From contig PLRS01000116.1 of assembly GCA_003164035.1 (NCBI GenBank), forward strand, positions 20,172 to 84,171: a stretch of DNA of 64,000 bases. The letters run 5' to 3'. Both the position numbers and the translations under genes were made by a program. Below, piece by piece: positions 44,681-53,659 of this stretch. The notes beneath the pieces are model-generated. The model had not been told where the DNA came from. It saw nothing but the letters and a program-made list of their open reading frames with translations, and did no database searches. Origin of the DNA: Bryobacterales bacterium. GTDB lineage: Bacteria; Acidobacteriota; Terriglobia; Bryobacterales; Bryobacteraceae. Position 1 is the first letter of the stretch; each line of letters starts with the position of its first letter.

Positions 44681-45334
44681 CTACTTTTCGGCTCTTCTGC
44701 AAATCTGCTTCGCGGGAACACCGAACATCACGGCTCCGGCGGGCACATTTCGGGTCACGACCGCCCCCGCGCCAATGACGGAACGGTCGCCGACTCTCAA
44801 CCCGGGCAAGACGCAGGCGTGACTGCCTGCAAACACCGCCTCACCGAGGCTAACGTTCCCTGTGATATCGACGTGGCCACTCAAAGTGCACCAGTCGCCG
44901 ATCACGACGTCGTGGCCTACCGTCGCTGCGACATTGAGAGTGACGAATCCGCCCAACGACACGTGCGAGGTCAGCACCACTCCCGGGCACAACACACAGC
45001 CGACGCCAATGGAGCAGTTGGCCCCCCGTACCACAGAGGGATGAATCAGGTTCGAGAACTGAGCGCGACTGTCGGCAAGGCGGGCCATAACCCGTTGTTT
45101 GATTACCGGATCACCGATCGCACAGACAAACCTGTCCGTCGCAGAGGGCGTAAATTCCGCCGGGTCTCCCAGTATCCCGAGAGGCACGTCAAAGCCGGCG
45201 AGGGCCGCGGGGTTGGCATCTAGAAATCCCCCGAGTTCCCATTCTGACTGCGTTGGCTCGACGTCCCGTGCCCAGCATAGGACCTCCCTGCCAAATCCGC
45301 CGGCGCCGACAATTAGGAGACGTTTCGGAACCAT
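44681..45334 (-). CDS. NeuD/PglD-family left-handed beta-helix acyltransferase
   Basis: 217 residues. N-terminal Rossmann-like sugar nucleotide domain (LLIVGAGGFGREVLCWARDV), then a hexapeptide-repeat helix (IGVGCVLCPGVVLTSHVSLG, VGHDVVIGDWCTLSGHVDIT) with the catalytic His in ATVGHDV. Family members add an acetyl or acyl group to the amine of UDP-4-amino-dideoxy sugars. The neighbouring ACP and KAS III genes suggest that the donor may be an acyl-ACP. Confidence 0.88.
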   Translation of the reverse strand: MVPKRLLIVGAGGFGREVLCWARDVEPTQSEWELGGFLDANPAALAGFDVPLGILGDPAEFTPSATDRFVCAIGDPVIKQRVMARLADSRAQFSNLIHPSVVRGANCSIGVGCVLCPGVVLTSHVSLGGFVTLNVAATVGHDVVIGDWCTLSGHVDITGNVSLGEAVFAGSHACVLPGLRVGDRSVIGAGAVVTRNVPAGAVMFGVPAKQICRRAEK

Positions 45335-45337
45335 ACC

Positions 45338-46096
45338 TCAACGCGCCGTATATCCGCCGTCGACGACAAGGACCGTCCCGGTAATCCACCGGGCGGTTTC
45401 AGCTAATAGAAAGGCGACAGCGTGCGCTACATCGCGAGGCTTGCCCAAGCCGAGTAGATGCATCGATTCAATGGCAGAGCACTGGTCCTGATTCAACGAA
45501 CTCCAGAGGTTGGCCGCCATTTCAGTTTGCACGTACCCGGGAGCGACGCAGTTGACTCGTATGTGCTCTGGCGCCAGTTCCACGGCAAGCGCCCGGGTAA
45601 CTGCATTGATGGCCCCCTTGCTGGCTGCATAGGCGATCACACCCGCTTGGCCGACTAAGCTCATCACAGAAGAAACCAGCACAACGCTACCACTCGGCGC
45701 ACACACACCCTTCTGCCGAAAGCCTTTTGTCAAGCCTACCGCCGCGTCCAGGTTGGTCCGCATCACCTCCTGCAGTACCGCTGACGTCAGAACTCGGAGA
45801 GGGCGGAGTCGCTGAATACCAGCGCCATGAACCAACCCGCTCAGTGGTCCGGACGACACGCTGACCTTCTTTAGCCAGATCGGGATTTCATCGGTCAAAG
45901 ACAAATCGAACGGCTCAACTCTGTGGCCATCACCTTCCAAGGACCGTAGCGTGTCCGAAAGGCGCTCTTCGTTACGCGCCACCAGAACGACGCGGCCGCC
46001 CAACTGACTTATCAAGCGGGCCGTTTCCCGGCCGATCCCGGACGAAGCACCCGTGACCAGGATCGTTTGCTCAGTCAGATCGAGCGGATTCGTCAT
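45338..46096 (-). CDS. Short-chain dehydrogenase/reductase (FabG-like)
   Basis: 252 residues of classic SDR form: TGASSGIGRETARLI (NADPH loop), LVHGAGI in place of NNAG, Ser in VVLVSSVMSLVG, and YAASKGAINAVTRALAVELA with the catalytic Tyr-x3-Lys. The end WITGTVLVVDGGY is typical of 3-oxoacyl-ACP reductases. The start overlaps the upstream KAS III stop (ATGA). Likely reduces the 3-oxoacyl-ACP formed by the KAS III pair. Confidence 0.88.
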   Translation of the reverse strand: MTNPLDLTEQTILVTGASSGIGRETARLISQLGGRVVLVARNEERLSDTLRSLEGDGHRVEPFDLSLTDEIPIWLKKVSVSSGPLSGLVHGAGIQRLRPLRVLTSAVLQEVMRTNLDAAVGLTKGFRQKGVCAPSGSVVLVSSVMSLVGQAGVIAYAASKGAINAVTRALAVELAPEHIRVNCVAPGYVQTEMAANLWSSLNQDQCSAIESMHLLGLGKPRDVAHAVAFLLAETARWITGTVLVVDGGYTAR

Positions 46097-47199
46097 ACCT
46101 GTACCTTCAGCGTGGAATCTGAAGCTAAATCACCGTCCACACCGTCCACTACGATCACGGGCGGCATGAGTAGTGGGCCACAATTAAGGGCAACCGAGGC
46201 CCAAGAAAAGCCGACGCCAAAACCCGTCAAAACAAGTCGTAACTCGGAATTTGCCAGCCGGTCGGCAAGCGACGTCGTCATTGCGAGCGGGATGGAAGCC
46301 GAACTTGTGTTGCCATAGTCCTCCAGCGCGATGACAAACCGGGAACGGGGCAACTTCGCTCGCCTCGCCAGATGCTCAAGCATGAAACGGCTAGGCTGAT
46401 GGAGTACAAATGCGTCCACTGTTTCGAGTGCCCATTCGGCCTCGTCCAGCACCGAGGTGATGAGGCCTGGCACCTTGTTCATGGAGAAACTGAACACCTC
46501 AGCGCCGTTCATGAACAGGTCCTCATCGGAGCGAGAGTTGCCTCCCTCGCGAGGGGTCCGTCTCGAGTTTTCTTCGGAATGCGGCCGCCGGAGGCCACCT
46601 GCAGGCACCATCAAATGCTTGTGACCGCTCCCGTCAGTACCCAACTGGAAATGCATCGTAGTGGAAGTTCCAGGGTCCGCTTCAAGGGCCGTCGCGCTGC
46701 CCGCGTCGCCAAACAGTGTCGCGACCGATCGGTCCTCCGGAGAGACGATGCGGTTGATCGTGTCTCCGACGAGCAAGAGTGCGCGTCCACCGCCCATGAC
46801 CAAACGGGACGTGACCCAGAGGCCATAGACATAGCCGCTGCACCCAAGATTCACGTCGAAAGCGGCGCACTCTTGCGAGAGCCCCAGCCGATGGTGGAGG
46901 ACGCAGCTAGTCGCAGGAAGGACATAGTCGGGTGTTTGAGTGACGAAGATCAGAGTGCGGATGGACTCCCGTGTCCAGTTCAGATCCTGCATGAGCCGAG
47001 CGGCAGCGGCAAAACACAGGTCGGAGGCTAAGAGCCCGTCGGCCGCGACACAGCGCCTTCGCACGCCTGTCTTCTGGCTGATTTTAGCGCTTTCAGCCTC
47101 GCCAAATGTCACCGCATCGTCTGCGGTTGTCCGCCACGAGTTGGGAACCGCGCTGGCAATTCCCGCAATCCGCACTCCCGAGACTGTACCGCCGGCCAT
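46093..47199 (-). CDS. 3-oxoacyl-ACP synthase III-like protein, first copy
   Basis: 368 residues from ATG 47199 (GGCAGGAG 8 bases upstream; a GTG at 47235 adjoins the ACP stop but lacks a site). Cys in VNLGCSGYVYGL, His in FVLHQPSRFM, Asn in EDYGNTSSASI are present. It carries a C-terminal extension of about 20 residues beyond the usual end. Paralogue of the KAS III at 43641. Overlaps the SDR start by 4 bases and directly follows the ACP gene, so ACP, KAS III and SDR form a tight unit. Confidence 0.87.
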   Translation of the reverse strand: MAGGTVSGVRIAGIASAVPNSWRTTADDAVTFGEAESAKISQKTGVRRRCVAADGLLASDLCFAAAARLMQDLNWTRESIRTLIFVTQTPDYVLPATSCVLHHRLGLSQECAAFDVNLGCSGYVYGLWVTSRLVMGGGRALLLVGDTINRIVSPEDRSVATLFGDAGSATALEADPGTSTTMHFQLGTDGSGHKHLMVPAGGLRRPHSEENSRRTPREGGNSRSDEDLFMNGAEVFSFSMNKVPGLITSVLDEAEWALETVDAFVLHQPSRFMLEHLARRAKLPRSRFVIALEDYGNTSSASIPLAMTTSLADRLANSELRLVLTGFGVGFSWASVALNCGPLLMPPVIVVDGVDGDLASDSTLKVQV

Positions 47200-47235
47200 T
47201 GGCTGAATCTCCTGCCTTTCCTGGGTGTGGGTCAC

Positions 47236-47466
47236 CTAAGTGATTCGATCTCCGACCAATCCCATGAGGTCCGCGATGGTCGTGCACTCAGCGATTTGAC
47301 GCGGCTGCAAACTGATGCCAAACTGCTCGTCTACAAGCGCCATCAAACTGATAACGGCCAGCGAATCCCAGCCATCGAGGCTATCCAGCGTCTCGGAACC
47401 TGTCAGCGCGCCCGGTTCGAGTTCAAAAAGTTCATCCAGAGACAACAGAAACTGATTCTTTCCCAT
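47236..47466 (-). CDS. Dedicated acyl carrier protein
   Basis: 76 residues, acidic, four helices. The phosphopantetheine serine is in GWDSLAVISLM (about residue 34), where housekeeping ACP has DSLDxVEL. The usual poly-acidic helix 2 is less acidic, as in specialised ACPs. GGAGGAAAC stands before the ATG. First gene of the acyl module; it should hold the growing acyl chain for the KAS III and SDR enzymes downstream. Confidence 0.85.
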   Translation of the reverse strand: MGKNQFLLSLDELFELEPGALTGSETLDSLDGWDSLAVISLMALVDEQFGISLQPRQIAECTTIADLMGLVGDRIT

Positions 47467-47551
47467 AGTTTCCTCCTAAAGTCAGTACGTAACCGTCGTG
47501 CGAAGTCGGGAGTAAATTTCCCAGTGTCCACCGGCACCAAACAACACCAAC

Positions 47552-48208
47552 TCATTCATTCTGCCTCGATTGGGTTGGGCCCCCCGTGAATTCCGGCATC
47601 GTCGCGTGTCCTTGCTGGCTGATTCCTTCTCCGCAGACCACCTTCAGCACCGTCATCCACAGGATCTTGACGTCGAGCCCGAAGCTCCAGTGACTCACGT
47701 ACCACACGTCCAGTTCGAACTTCTCTTCCCAGGTGAGTGCATTGCGTCCGTTCACCTGCGCCCAGCCGGTGATGCCGGGTTTCACCTCATGGCGGCGCCG
47801 CTGACGAGCGGTGTATCGACCCAGGTACTGAGGGAGCAAGGGCCGCGGTCCGACAAGACTCATGTCACCGTTTAGCACGTTCCAGAGTTGCGGCAACTCG
47901 TCTAGACTGTAGCTGCGCAAGAACCGTCCAACAGCAGTAAGGCGTTGTTCGTCAGGCAGTAGCGTGCCTCGAAAATCGCGATGATCGGTCATCGTTCGGA
48001 ATTTCACGAGGGTGAAGGGTTTCTCGGACCGACCGATGCGGAGTTGGCGCAGTAGCAAGGGCTTGCCCAGGAGCATCCTAATTAATCCGCCAATCAGAAG
48101 CACGCCTGGCCCGAATAGGAGAAGGCCGACTGCCGCGCCACTCCGGTCAAGTACGTTCTTGAGCACGAGCAAGATCTGCATCCGTTTCTGATCTGGATTG
48201 GCCGCCAT
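47552..48208 (-). CDS. Initiating bacterial sugar transferase (WcaJ/PglC type)
   Basis: 218 residues, one N-terminal membrane segment (GLLLFGPGVLLIGGLIRMLL). Signature motifs: KFRTMTDHRDF, LPDEQRLTAVGRFLR, LDELPQLWNVLNGDMSLVGP and KPGITGWAQVNGRN. This short form lacks the extra membrane domains of WbaP-type enzymes. Transfers a sugar-phosphate to undecaprenyl phosphate and so starts the repeat unit. Its ATG lies 62 bases inside the GT4 gene; ATG 48181 is an alternative. Confidence 0.92.
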   Translation of the reverse strand: MAANPDQKRMQILLVLKNVLDRSGAAVGLLLFGPGVLLIGGLIRMLLGKPLLLRQLRIGRSEKPFTLVKFRTMTDHRDFRGTLLPDEQRLTAVGRFLRSYSLDELPQLWNVLNGDMSLVGPRPLLPQYLGRYTARQRRRHEVKPGITGWAQVNGRNALTWEEKFELDVWYVSHWSFGLDVKILWMTVLKVVCGEGISQQGHATMPEFTGGPTQSRQNE

Positions 48209-49439
48209 TCGCCAACTCGGTCAAGATTTCGAGATATCGGGCAGCGAGGGCGTCACGGCTGGCGTGCTGCATCACCCAGCGGCGGCCGCTGGTTCCCATC
48301 TTGCCCCTCAGATCGGGGCTAGCCGCCAACAGCCGTATGGCCGCAGAGATGGCCTCTGCGTTCTCCGGCGCCGCGAAGACACCCGCCCGTGCTTCATCAC
48401 ACACGAGCGTGCGCGCCACTCCATCGATGGCCAGCAGAACGGGTCGCTCACAGGCCATGTAGTCGAATACTTTATTTGGGTAGACAGTTCGAAATGTGGG
48501 GTTCTTCTGCAGAACGGCTGCGCCGACGTCGCAAGCGTTGACGATAGCAGGCATGGCCGCTTTCGGCTTGGGACCATGAAAACGGATGTTTTCGAGACCG
48601 CGACGTTCCGCTTCTCCGCATAGATGCCGCCGCTCGGGTCCGTCGCCGATGCAGGCGATCAGAATATCGGGCCGGTCTCGCAACTCGGTTGCCGCGTCCA
48701 CAAGCTGCATCAGCGCATTTGCTCGGCCGTGGGCGCCAGCGTACATGACCACGAACCGGTCCTCCCACCCGAGCTGCCTTCGGGTCTCATTGTCGCGCGG
48801 CCCGGGCCGAAATGACTCGAGGTCGGCTCCGTTCGGCACGAAAGCGAACTTGGCGCCGCCTGCCAAGCCGCGGCCCTCCATATCGGCACGGAATGCCGGG
48901 GTCAACACATTGATTTTCGCCGCACTCCAGCAGGCCCACCTTTCAAGAGCGTAGAGAAGCTTCACCAGAGGCGATCCTGCCGTCAGGACTCCCGTCGTAA
49001 TTGCGCTTTCCGGCCACAGGTCGCGGACCTCAAAAATCCAGGGAGCCGGACGCCTGGACACGCGGGCCGCCACCCACCCCGGAATCGTTGTCACTAGCGG
49101 CGGCGACGTCGCGATGACCACATCGGGGCGAGGAACGCGAATAGCCGCCATGGATGCCGATAAGGTGAACCCAAAGAAAGCCCACATCCGACCCAAGTAG
49201 CTGCGGGTATACGTCGCTGGGACGTGGCAGCGATAAACGGTAACCGCATCGTCCTTCTCCCGGACGATCCAACGCCTTCGATAGGAATCCTGGGTTTTGC
49301 CGGACGTATAGTCGAGGGTTCCGGCAATCACCGTTACGTCATGCCCTTGACCGGCCCAAATCCTCGCCATTTCGTTGAAGCGTGACCCACCCGGCTGTCC
49401 CGCCATCAGATAGTACTGGTGGACAATCAGGATCTTCAT
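48147..49439 (-). CDS. GT4-family glycosyltransferase
   Basis: 430 residues. N-terminal HQYYLMAGQPGGSRFNEMAR and a DxxxxxSPP segment match the WbuB-like GT4 group. The C-terminal donor domain has FVPNGADLESFRPGP, GAHGRANALMQLVDAA and FDYMACERPVLLAIDG with the acidic E-x7-E region altered. Acts after the initiating transferase on the cytoplasmic face. The start overlaps the AsnB-heparinase stop (ATGA). Confidence 0.9.
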   Translation of the reverse strand: MKILIVHQYYLMAGQPGGSRFNEMARIWAGQGHDVTVIAGTLDYTSGKTQDSYRRRWIVREKDDAVTVYRCHVPATYTRSYLGRMWAFFGFTLSASMAAIRVPRPDVVIATSPPLVTTIPGWVAARVSRRPAPWIFEVRDLWPESAITTGVLTAGSPLVKLLYALERWACWSAAKINVLTPAFRADMEGRGLAGGAKFAFVPNGADLESFRPGPRDNETRRQLGWEDRFVVMYAGAHGRANALMQLVDAATELRDRPDILIACIGDGPERRHLCGEAERRGLENIRFHGPKPKAAMPAIVNACDVGAAVLQKNPTFRTVYPNKVFDYMACERPVLLAIDGVARTLVCDEARAGVFAAPENAEAISAAIRLLAASPDLRGKMGTSGRRWVMQHASRDALAARYLEILTELANGGQSRSETDADLARAQERT

Positions 49440-52400
49440 GCCACGACCGGCGCCGCCGTGAGATGCCGGGGCTGAATTGTTCCGCCCGCCGAGAGATCGA
49501 ACTCAACCGTCCGGTCGCCCGCAGCCACGCACCATAGGGAGCCCGAGACGGAGATAGTGGGCACGTGCGGTCCCAGAATCGAAACCAGGCTGAGCGGAAG
49601 ATGCTCGGATAGCTCGACCGTCAGTGACGGAACTGGAACCTTTTCTGCGTAGTACCGGGAGAGCCATCCTCGCGGAGGATCATCTTGCCCGGCGACGATT
49701 TCACCCGACAACAGATGCCCAGCGGCATCGAACACGCCGACATGGAACGGGCCGGCCGGCGTTTGCAGTTGAAGTGAAGTCTGCCGGTCCAGGCCTAAGC
49801 GGTACGGGAAATCGCCGCCGAGCCAATGCAGACGGGCGCGATGGGCGCCTGAACCTTCGATGCGATCCACGACGATCCAGAGGTCATCCTTGACGAACAG
49901 CACGGAGCGCCGGTGAACGCACCGACCAGGATGCCGTTGATAACCGTAGTGCTCACCCTCACAGAGTGCCCAGTCCGGATTATCTTCGAAGCGCAGCAAC
50001 TTAGCCTCGGTCCAGTAGAGGCACTTAAACTTCCGGTAGTGGAGCATCTGATCGCGGCCGTCCACTTGAACCGTATTGTGACTTTCGGTGCAAAGAAAAT
50101 GGTCGTGCCATTCCTCCGGTCCATTGTATAAGTAGCTGCCGGGGTCGACCAAGACGTTGTGACCGCGCCACCAGACGTCCAACTGCAGCATGTCGATCTG
50201 AGAGAAGCGATCCAGGATGGTTCCGCATCGGAAGGCCGCGAAGTTCTCCGGCTGGCGGCCGCGCAAGACGTGGTATCCAGTGTGCGCAAAAGACACAGAG
50301 GATCCCTTGGACTTTCGGAGCGGAAGTTCCTGCGCGGAGGGGCCGCATAACCACACCGCCATTTCGTCCCACGGACCGGGGTCGTACACCCTCACCTGGC
50401 GCGTCATGATACTCGCCGCTTGGAGGGTGGGACGGAAATCGGAGAAATCGCAGCTGGAAAGCGGGAGGGGGAAAGCCCCGTCGTTTGAGCCGTAGTTCGG
50501 GAGTCGGCCGTCCGCAGGGTTCTGATGAGCAAGCAAGAAATCGAGGGATCGCTCCAACGCACGAATCCAATCCGGTGGAATCGGGTCGCAGTGCGACCTC
50601 GCGAAGGCGAGCGCCCATAGGTACACCTGAATCGCGAAACGGTGGTAGTTATGCGACTGCTGAATGTACCCTCCGTCCGGATAAATCTGGTGGTTCGCCT
50701 CCTGCTCCAGCAATCGCGTCCCTTCTGCTACCCAGACGCCAGCTTTCTCATGTCCGGGCAGGACGCGGCCGGCAATGTATAGGGCCAGAGCTTCCGATAG
50801 GAGGTGGTTATTGTAAACGGAGTCGCGGGCGTACTCGATATGCTGGGCGACATGCGCTCCGCAGACAGCAATATGCTTGCCCAGTTTTTTCTGAAGATCA
50901 GCAGGGATCGTGCCGCCATGACAGAACGTGTTGAGGCCAAAAAGCCAGGACATCAGGCGCAAGGCTATTTCCTGACCGGAGTTCCAATGGATCCCCTGGG
51001 CAGGTGGGTTACACTCCAGGAAGCTTCGGACCTGGGAGAAGAACGCGGCGGAGAGATCGGGCGCGGCTTCCGGGAAGAAGGCGGCGCAACGGGCCATGGT
51101 ATATGCTTGCGGAAAGCGCCCTACTTCCCAATTGAGCTTGACATCTCCCACCCGCGTCTCGTCGGCAAGCGCAGCCGACCAGTGCGCGTCTGCTCGCCAC
51201 CGGCTCCCGTTGAGGGGATTGCGGTGCCAATCGATGGGTCTCCCGAAATCAGCCATCCACTTGCCGAAGCAAAGAATGCGGCCCCGAGTCGCCTCGGTGG
51301 CATGGAAGGCAAGCTTCGAGAGGCTATCAGCCCCTATGAACGGACGAATCGCGTCCGCGACCTCCGAGGGTTCGGAGAAGATTGCACGGAAGGCTCCATT
51401 GTTGTTGGTGTCGGTGTTGATGTTGGTGTTGGTGAGTCTAGCGAGCCCGCTCCGCGTCTTTAGTTCCCACAAGCCGCGGGCGAGCACCTTGCGGGCCCCA
51501 AGTTCACGTCCCTCTTGCCAGAGTTCGCGCACGCCCAGTTCGCGGGAGGTGAGTTTCGCGGGAAGCGCCGCGGGGTTCGGCGAGTTGCGAAGGACGTACG
51601 CAGCATTCGGCGCTGACGCATCGCCAAATTTGCCATCCAGGAAAATGGATGCCCATGTTTCAATTGAGAGGATCTTCCAGACGACGTCAAACCATCCATC
51701 GGTAGCCGGATGGGAAAGCAGGTGGTCGACAGACGCGCTGTTCCAGAATCCGCGCTGGCGCGCGGACGTCGATAGCAGCACGTCGCGGAGGAAACCGCTG
51801 TGGCGCTGCTTCATCCAGGACTGGACCGGCGTGTCAAAACCGACCTTTCGGCGAGTCAGAACACTCTCGGGGAGAGTGTCCGACACCGCCTGACGTAGTA
51901 TCCACTTGCTGGCTCCGCCGCGGAACTTCAGGTCGAAGCCGGTCCGGAATGCGAACTGCACCAGGCGAGGGTCCGCGAGCGGTACACGGGACTCCAGACT
52001 GACGGCCATGCTCATCCGGTCATCTTGGTGGAAGAGACCGGTGAGATAGGTCTGCACGTCCCAGTGCATAACTTTGTCCGCCGGGTCAGTCGCGGGGGAT
52101 CGGTGCACGGTTTCATGGAACAACTGACGGGAGCGCTCCCGGCTGTAGAAGACCGACGACTGGAACACCTGCGCCCAGGTAGCTTCAGGGACCGTTGCGA
52201 AGTTCTCGAAATAACTCCTTTCCCAGTTCATCAGATTCCCCGCATTGCGCAGCAGGCGGTAGACCGTGCGTGTGTCGAACTGGCGGCGGAGGTTACCGCC
52301 GACCTCGGCTGTACCGTCAGTGCCCGTGGCTTGGCCGCGGCGTCCGGTGAACCAAGACCGCATCACCTGCGAGGGCCGACCAAGAGCATACCGGGCATAT

Positions 52401-53518
52401 CCGCCGAAAATCTCGTCAGCACCCTGCCCTCCCAGGCAGACTTTCACCTGGCTGGCGGCAAGCTGACTGACGTAGAACATGGGGAACATCGCCGCCCCGA
52501 TCACTGGCTCGTCCTGGTGGTACATGAGGCGGGTCATGTCGTCCGGGAAGGAGGAGCCATCCATGGTGATCAACTGCAACTCCAGTCCCAGTGCCCGTGC
52601 CGCAGCCTCTTGGTAGGGGCGCTCGTCGGTGACCCCTTGTCCCGTGAAGTGGACTCCGAAACACACGGGGTATTTTCCAGCGCGAGTGGCATAGGCGGCC
52701 ACAGCGCTGGAGTCGATACCGCCGCTGAAGAAAGAACCAACGGGAACATCGGACATCAATTGGTCTTTCACCACATCGCCCAGACGCCCGCGAAGTTCCG
52801 CGATGAGTTGCTCCGGAGCGCCGACGACACTGGAGAAATCTCGAACTGACCAATAAGAGCGCAGCTTGGTGCCGTAGCGCCCCGCTTCCAGGTACTCTCC
52901 AGCGCGGAGTTGACTGATGTCCCGAAAGAAGGTGCGCTCAAAGAGGGCGGAGTGAAAATGGAGGTATTGGTTGATGCCCTCGAGATCGGGTTCGCGCGGA
53001 ACGTCCGGACAAAGGAGCAGCGCCTTGATTTCACTCGCGAAGACGATTTGGCGGCCGTCATCGTGATAGTAGACTTGTTTGACGCCGAGCGGATCGCGGG
53101 CCAAAGTGAGCTGTCGCGAGCGCGAGTTCCAGAAGGCAAACCCGAAGATGCCGACGACCGCGGCGAGCGCTTCGGGCCCAGACTCCTCCATGAGGTGGAG
53201 CAGCGTCTCGGTATCGGAAGGACCTCGAAAGCGACGACCCCGGGCGAGTAACCGCTCTCTGAAGAAGGCGTGGTTATAGAATTCGCCGTTGTAGGTAATC
53301 CAGCAGGTGCCTTCCATGTTCGACATTGGCTGGGCGCCGGTGGGAGAAAGATCGACGATGGATAGTCGGCGGTGGCCAAAACCGAGGTTGCGGTCGATGT
53401 AAAAGCCTTCGGCGTCAGGCCCGCGATGAGCCAACGTTCGCGTCATCCGCATCAGAAGGTTCCGGTCGACCGGCCGGTCAGGTTCGGCGTAGTTGTAAAT
53501 ACCGGCGATACCGCACAT
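49436..53518 (-). CDS. asnB: Asparagine synthetase (AsnB) fused to heparinase II/III-family protein
   Basis: A single 1360-residue frame. Residues 1-210: class II glutamine amidotransferase (catalytic Cys2 in MCGIAGIYN, HRGPDAEG, NGEFYNH). Residues about 230-620: synthetase domain with ATP loop FFSGGIDSSAVAAY, LGGQGADEIFGGY and LESRVPLADPRLVQFAF. A linker with TNTNINTDTNNN (about 696-707) is coded by a TTG/GTT microsatellite at 51399-51434. Residues about 725-1360 form a heparinase II/III-like protein: helical toroid (SVYNNHLLSEALALY, QQSHNYHRFAIQ) and beta domain (GSYLYNGPEEWHDHF, SHNTVQVDGRDQ). No frame break is seen. AsnB and heparinase-like genes are usually separate neighbours in EPS loci. 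Confidence 0.88.
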   Translation of the reverse strand: MCGIAGIYNYAEPDRPVDRNLLMRMTRTLAHRGPDAEGFYIDRNLGFGHRRLSIVDLSPTGAQPMSNMEGTCWITYNGEFYNHAFFRERLLARGRRFRGPSDTETLLHLMEESGPEALAAVVGIFGFAFWNSRSRQLTLARDPLGVKQVYYHDDGRQIVFASEIKALLLCPDVPREPDLEGINQYLHFHSALFERTFFRDISQLRAGEYLEAGRYGTKLRSYWSVRDFSSVVGAPEQLIAELRGRLGDVVKDQLMSDVPVGSFFSGGIDSSAVAAYATRAGKYPVCFGVHFTGQGVTDERPYQEAAARALGLELQLITMDGSSFPDDMTRLMYHQDEPVIGAAMFPMFYVSQLAASQVKVCLGGQGADEIFGGYARYALGRPSQVMRSWFTGRRGQATGTDGTAEVGGNLRRQFDTRTVYRLLRNAGNLMNWERSYFENFATVPEATWAQVFQSSVFYSRERSRQLFHETVHRSPATDPADKVMHWDVQTYLTGLFHQDDRMSMAVSLESRVPLADPRLVQFAFRTGFDLKFRGGASKWILRQAVSDTLPESVLTRRKVGFDTPVQSWMKQRHSGFLRDVLLSTSARQRGFWNSASVDHLLSHPATDGWFDVVWKILSIETWASIFLDGKFGDASAPNAAYVLRNSPNPAALPAKLTSRELGVRELWQEGRELGARKVLARGLWELKTRSGLARLTNTNINTDTNNNGAFRAIFSEPSEVADAIRPFIGADSLSKLAFHATEATRGRILCFGKWMADFGRPIDWHRNPLNGSRWRADAHWSAALADETRVGDVKLNWEVGRFPQAYTMARCAAFFPEAAPDLSAAFFSQVRSFLECNPPAQGIHWNSGQEIALRLMSWLFGLNTFCHGGTIPADLQKKLGKHIAVCGAHVAQHIEYARDSVYNNHLLSEALALYIAGRVLPGHEKAGVWVAEGTRLLEQEANHQIYPDGGYIQQSHNYHRFAIQVYLWALAFARSHCDPIPPDWIRALERSLDFLLAHQNPADGRLPNYGSNDGAFPLPLSSCDFSDFRPTLQAASIMTRQVRVYDPGPWDEMAVWLCGPSAQELPLRKSKGSSVSFAHTGYHVLRGRQPENFAAFRCGTILDRFSQIDMLQLDVWWRGHNVLVDPGSYLYNGPEEWHDHFLCTESHNTVQVDGRDQMLHYRKFKCLYWTEAKLLRFEDNPDWALCEGEHYGYQRHPGRCVHRRSVLFVKDDLWIVVDRIEGSGAHRARLHWLGGDFPYRLGLDRQTSLQLQTPAGPFHVGVFDAAGHLLSGEIVAGQDDPPRGWLSRYYAEKVPVPSLTVELSEHLPLSLVSILGPHVPTISVSGSLWCVAAGDRTVEFDLSAGGTIQPRHLTAAPVVA

Positions 53519-53659
53519 ACAAGTCTCTCAAATCGTTTGCGGCACTGAACTAAGATCGAGGGTATCCAGAGTGGGCAATTGATTCGTAGCCGCACACCCA
53601 TTCCGGGAGGCGCACTGGAAATCCGAACGGTTCTCGGCGTCCTGAGTCATAAGTTCGAC

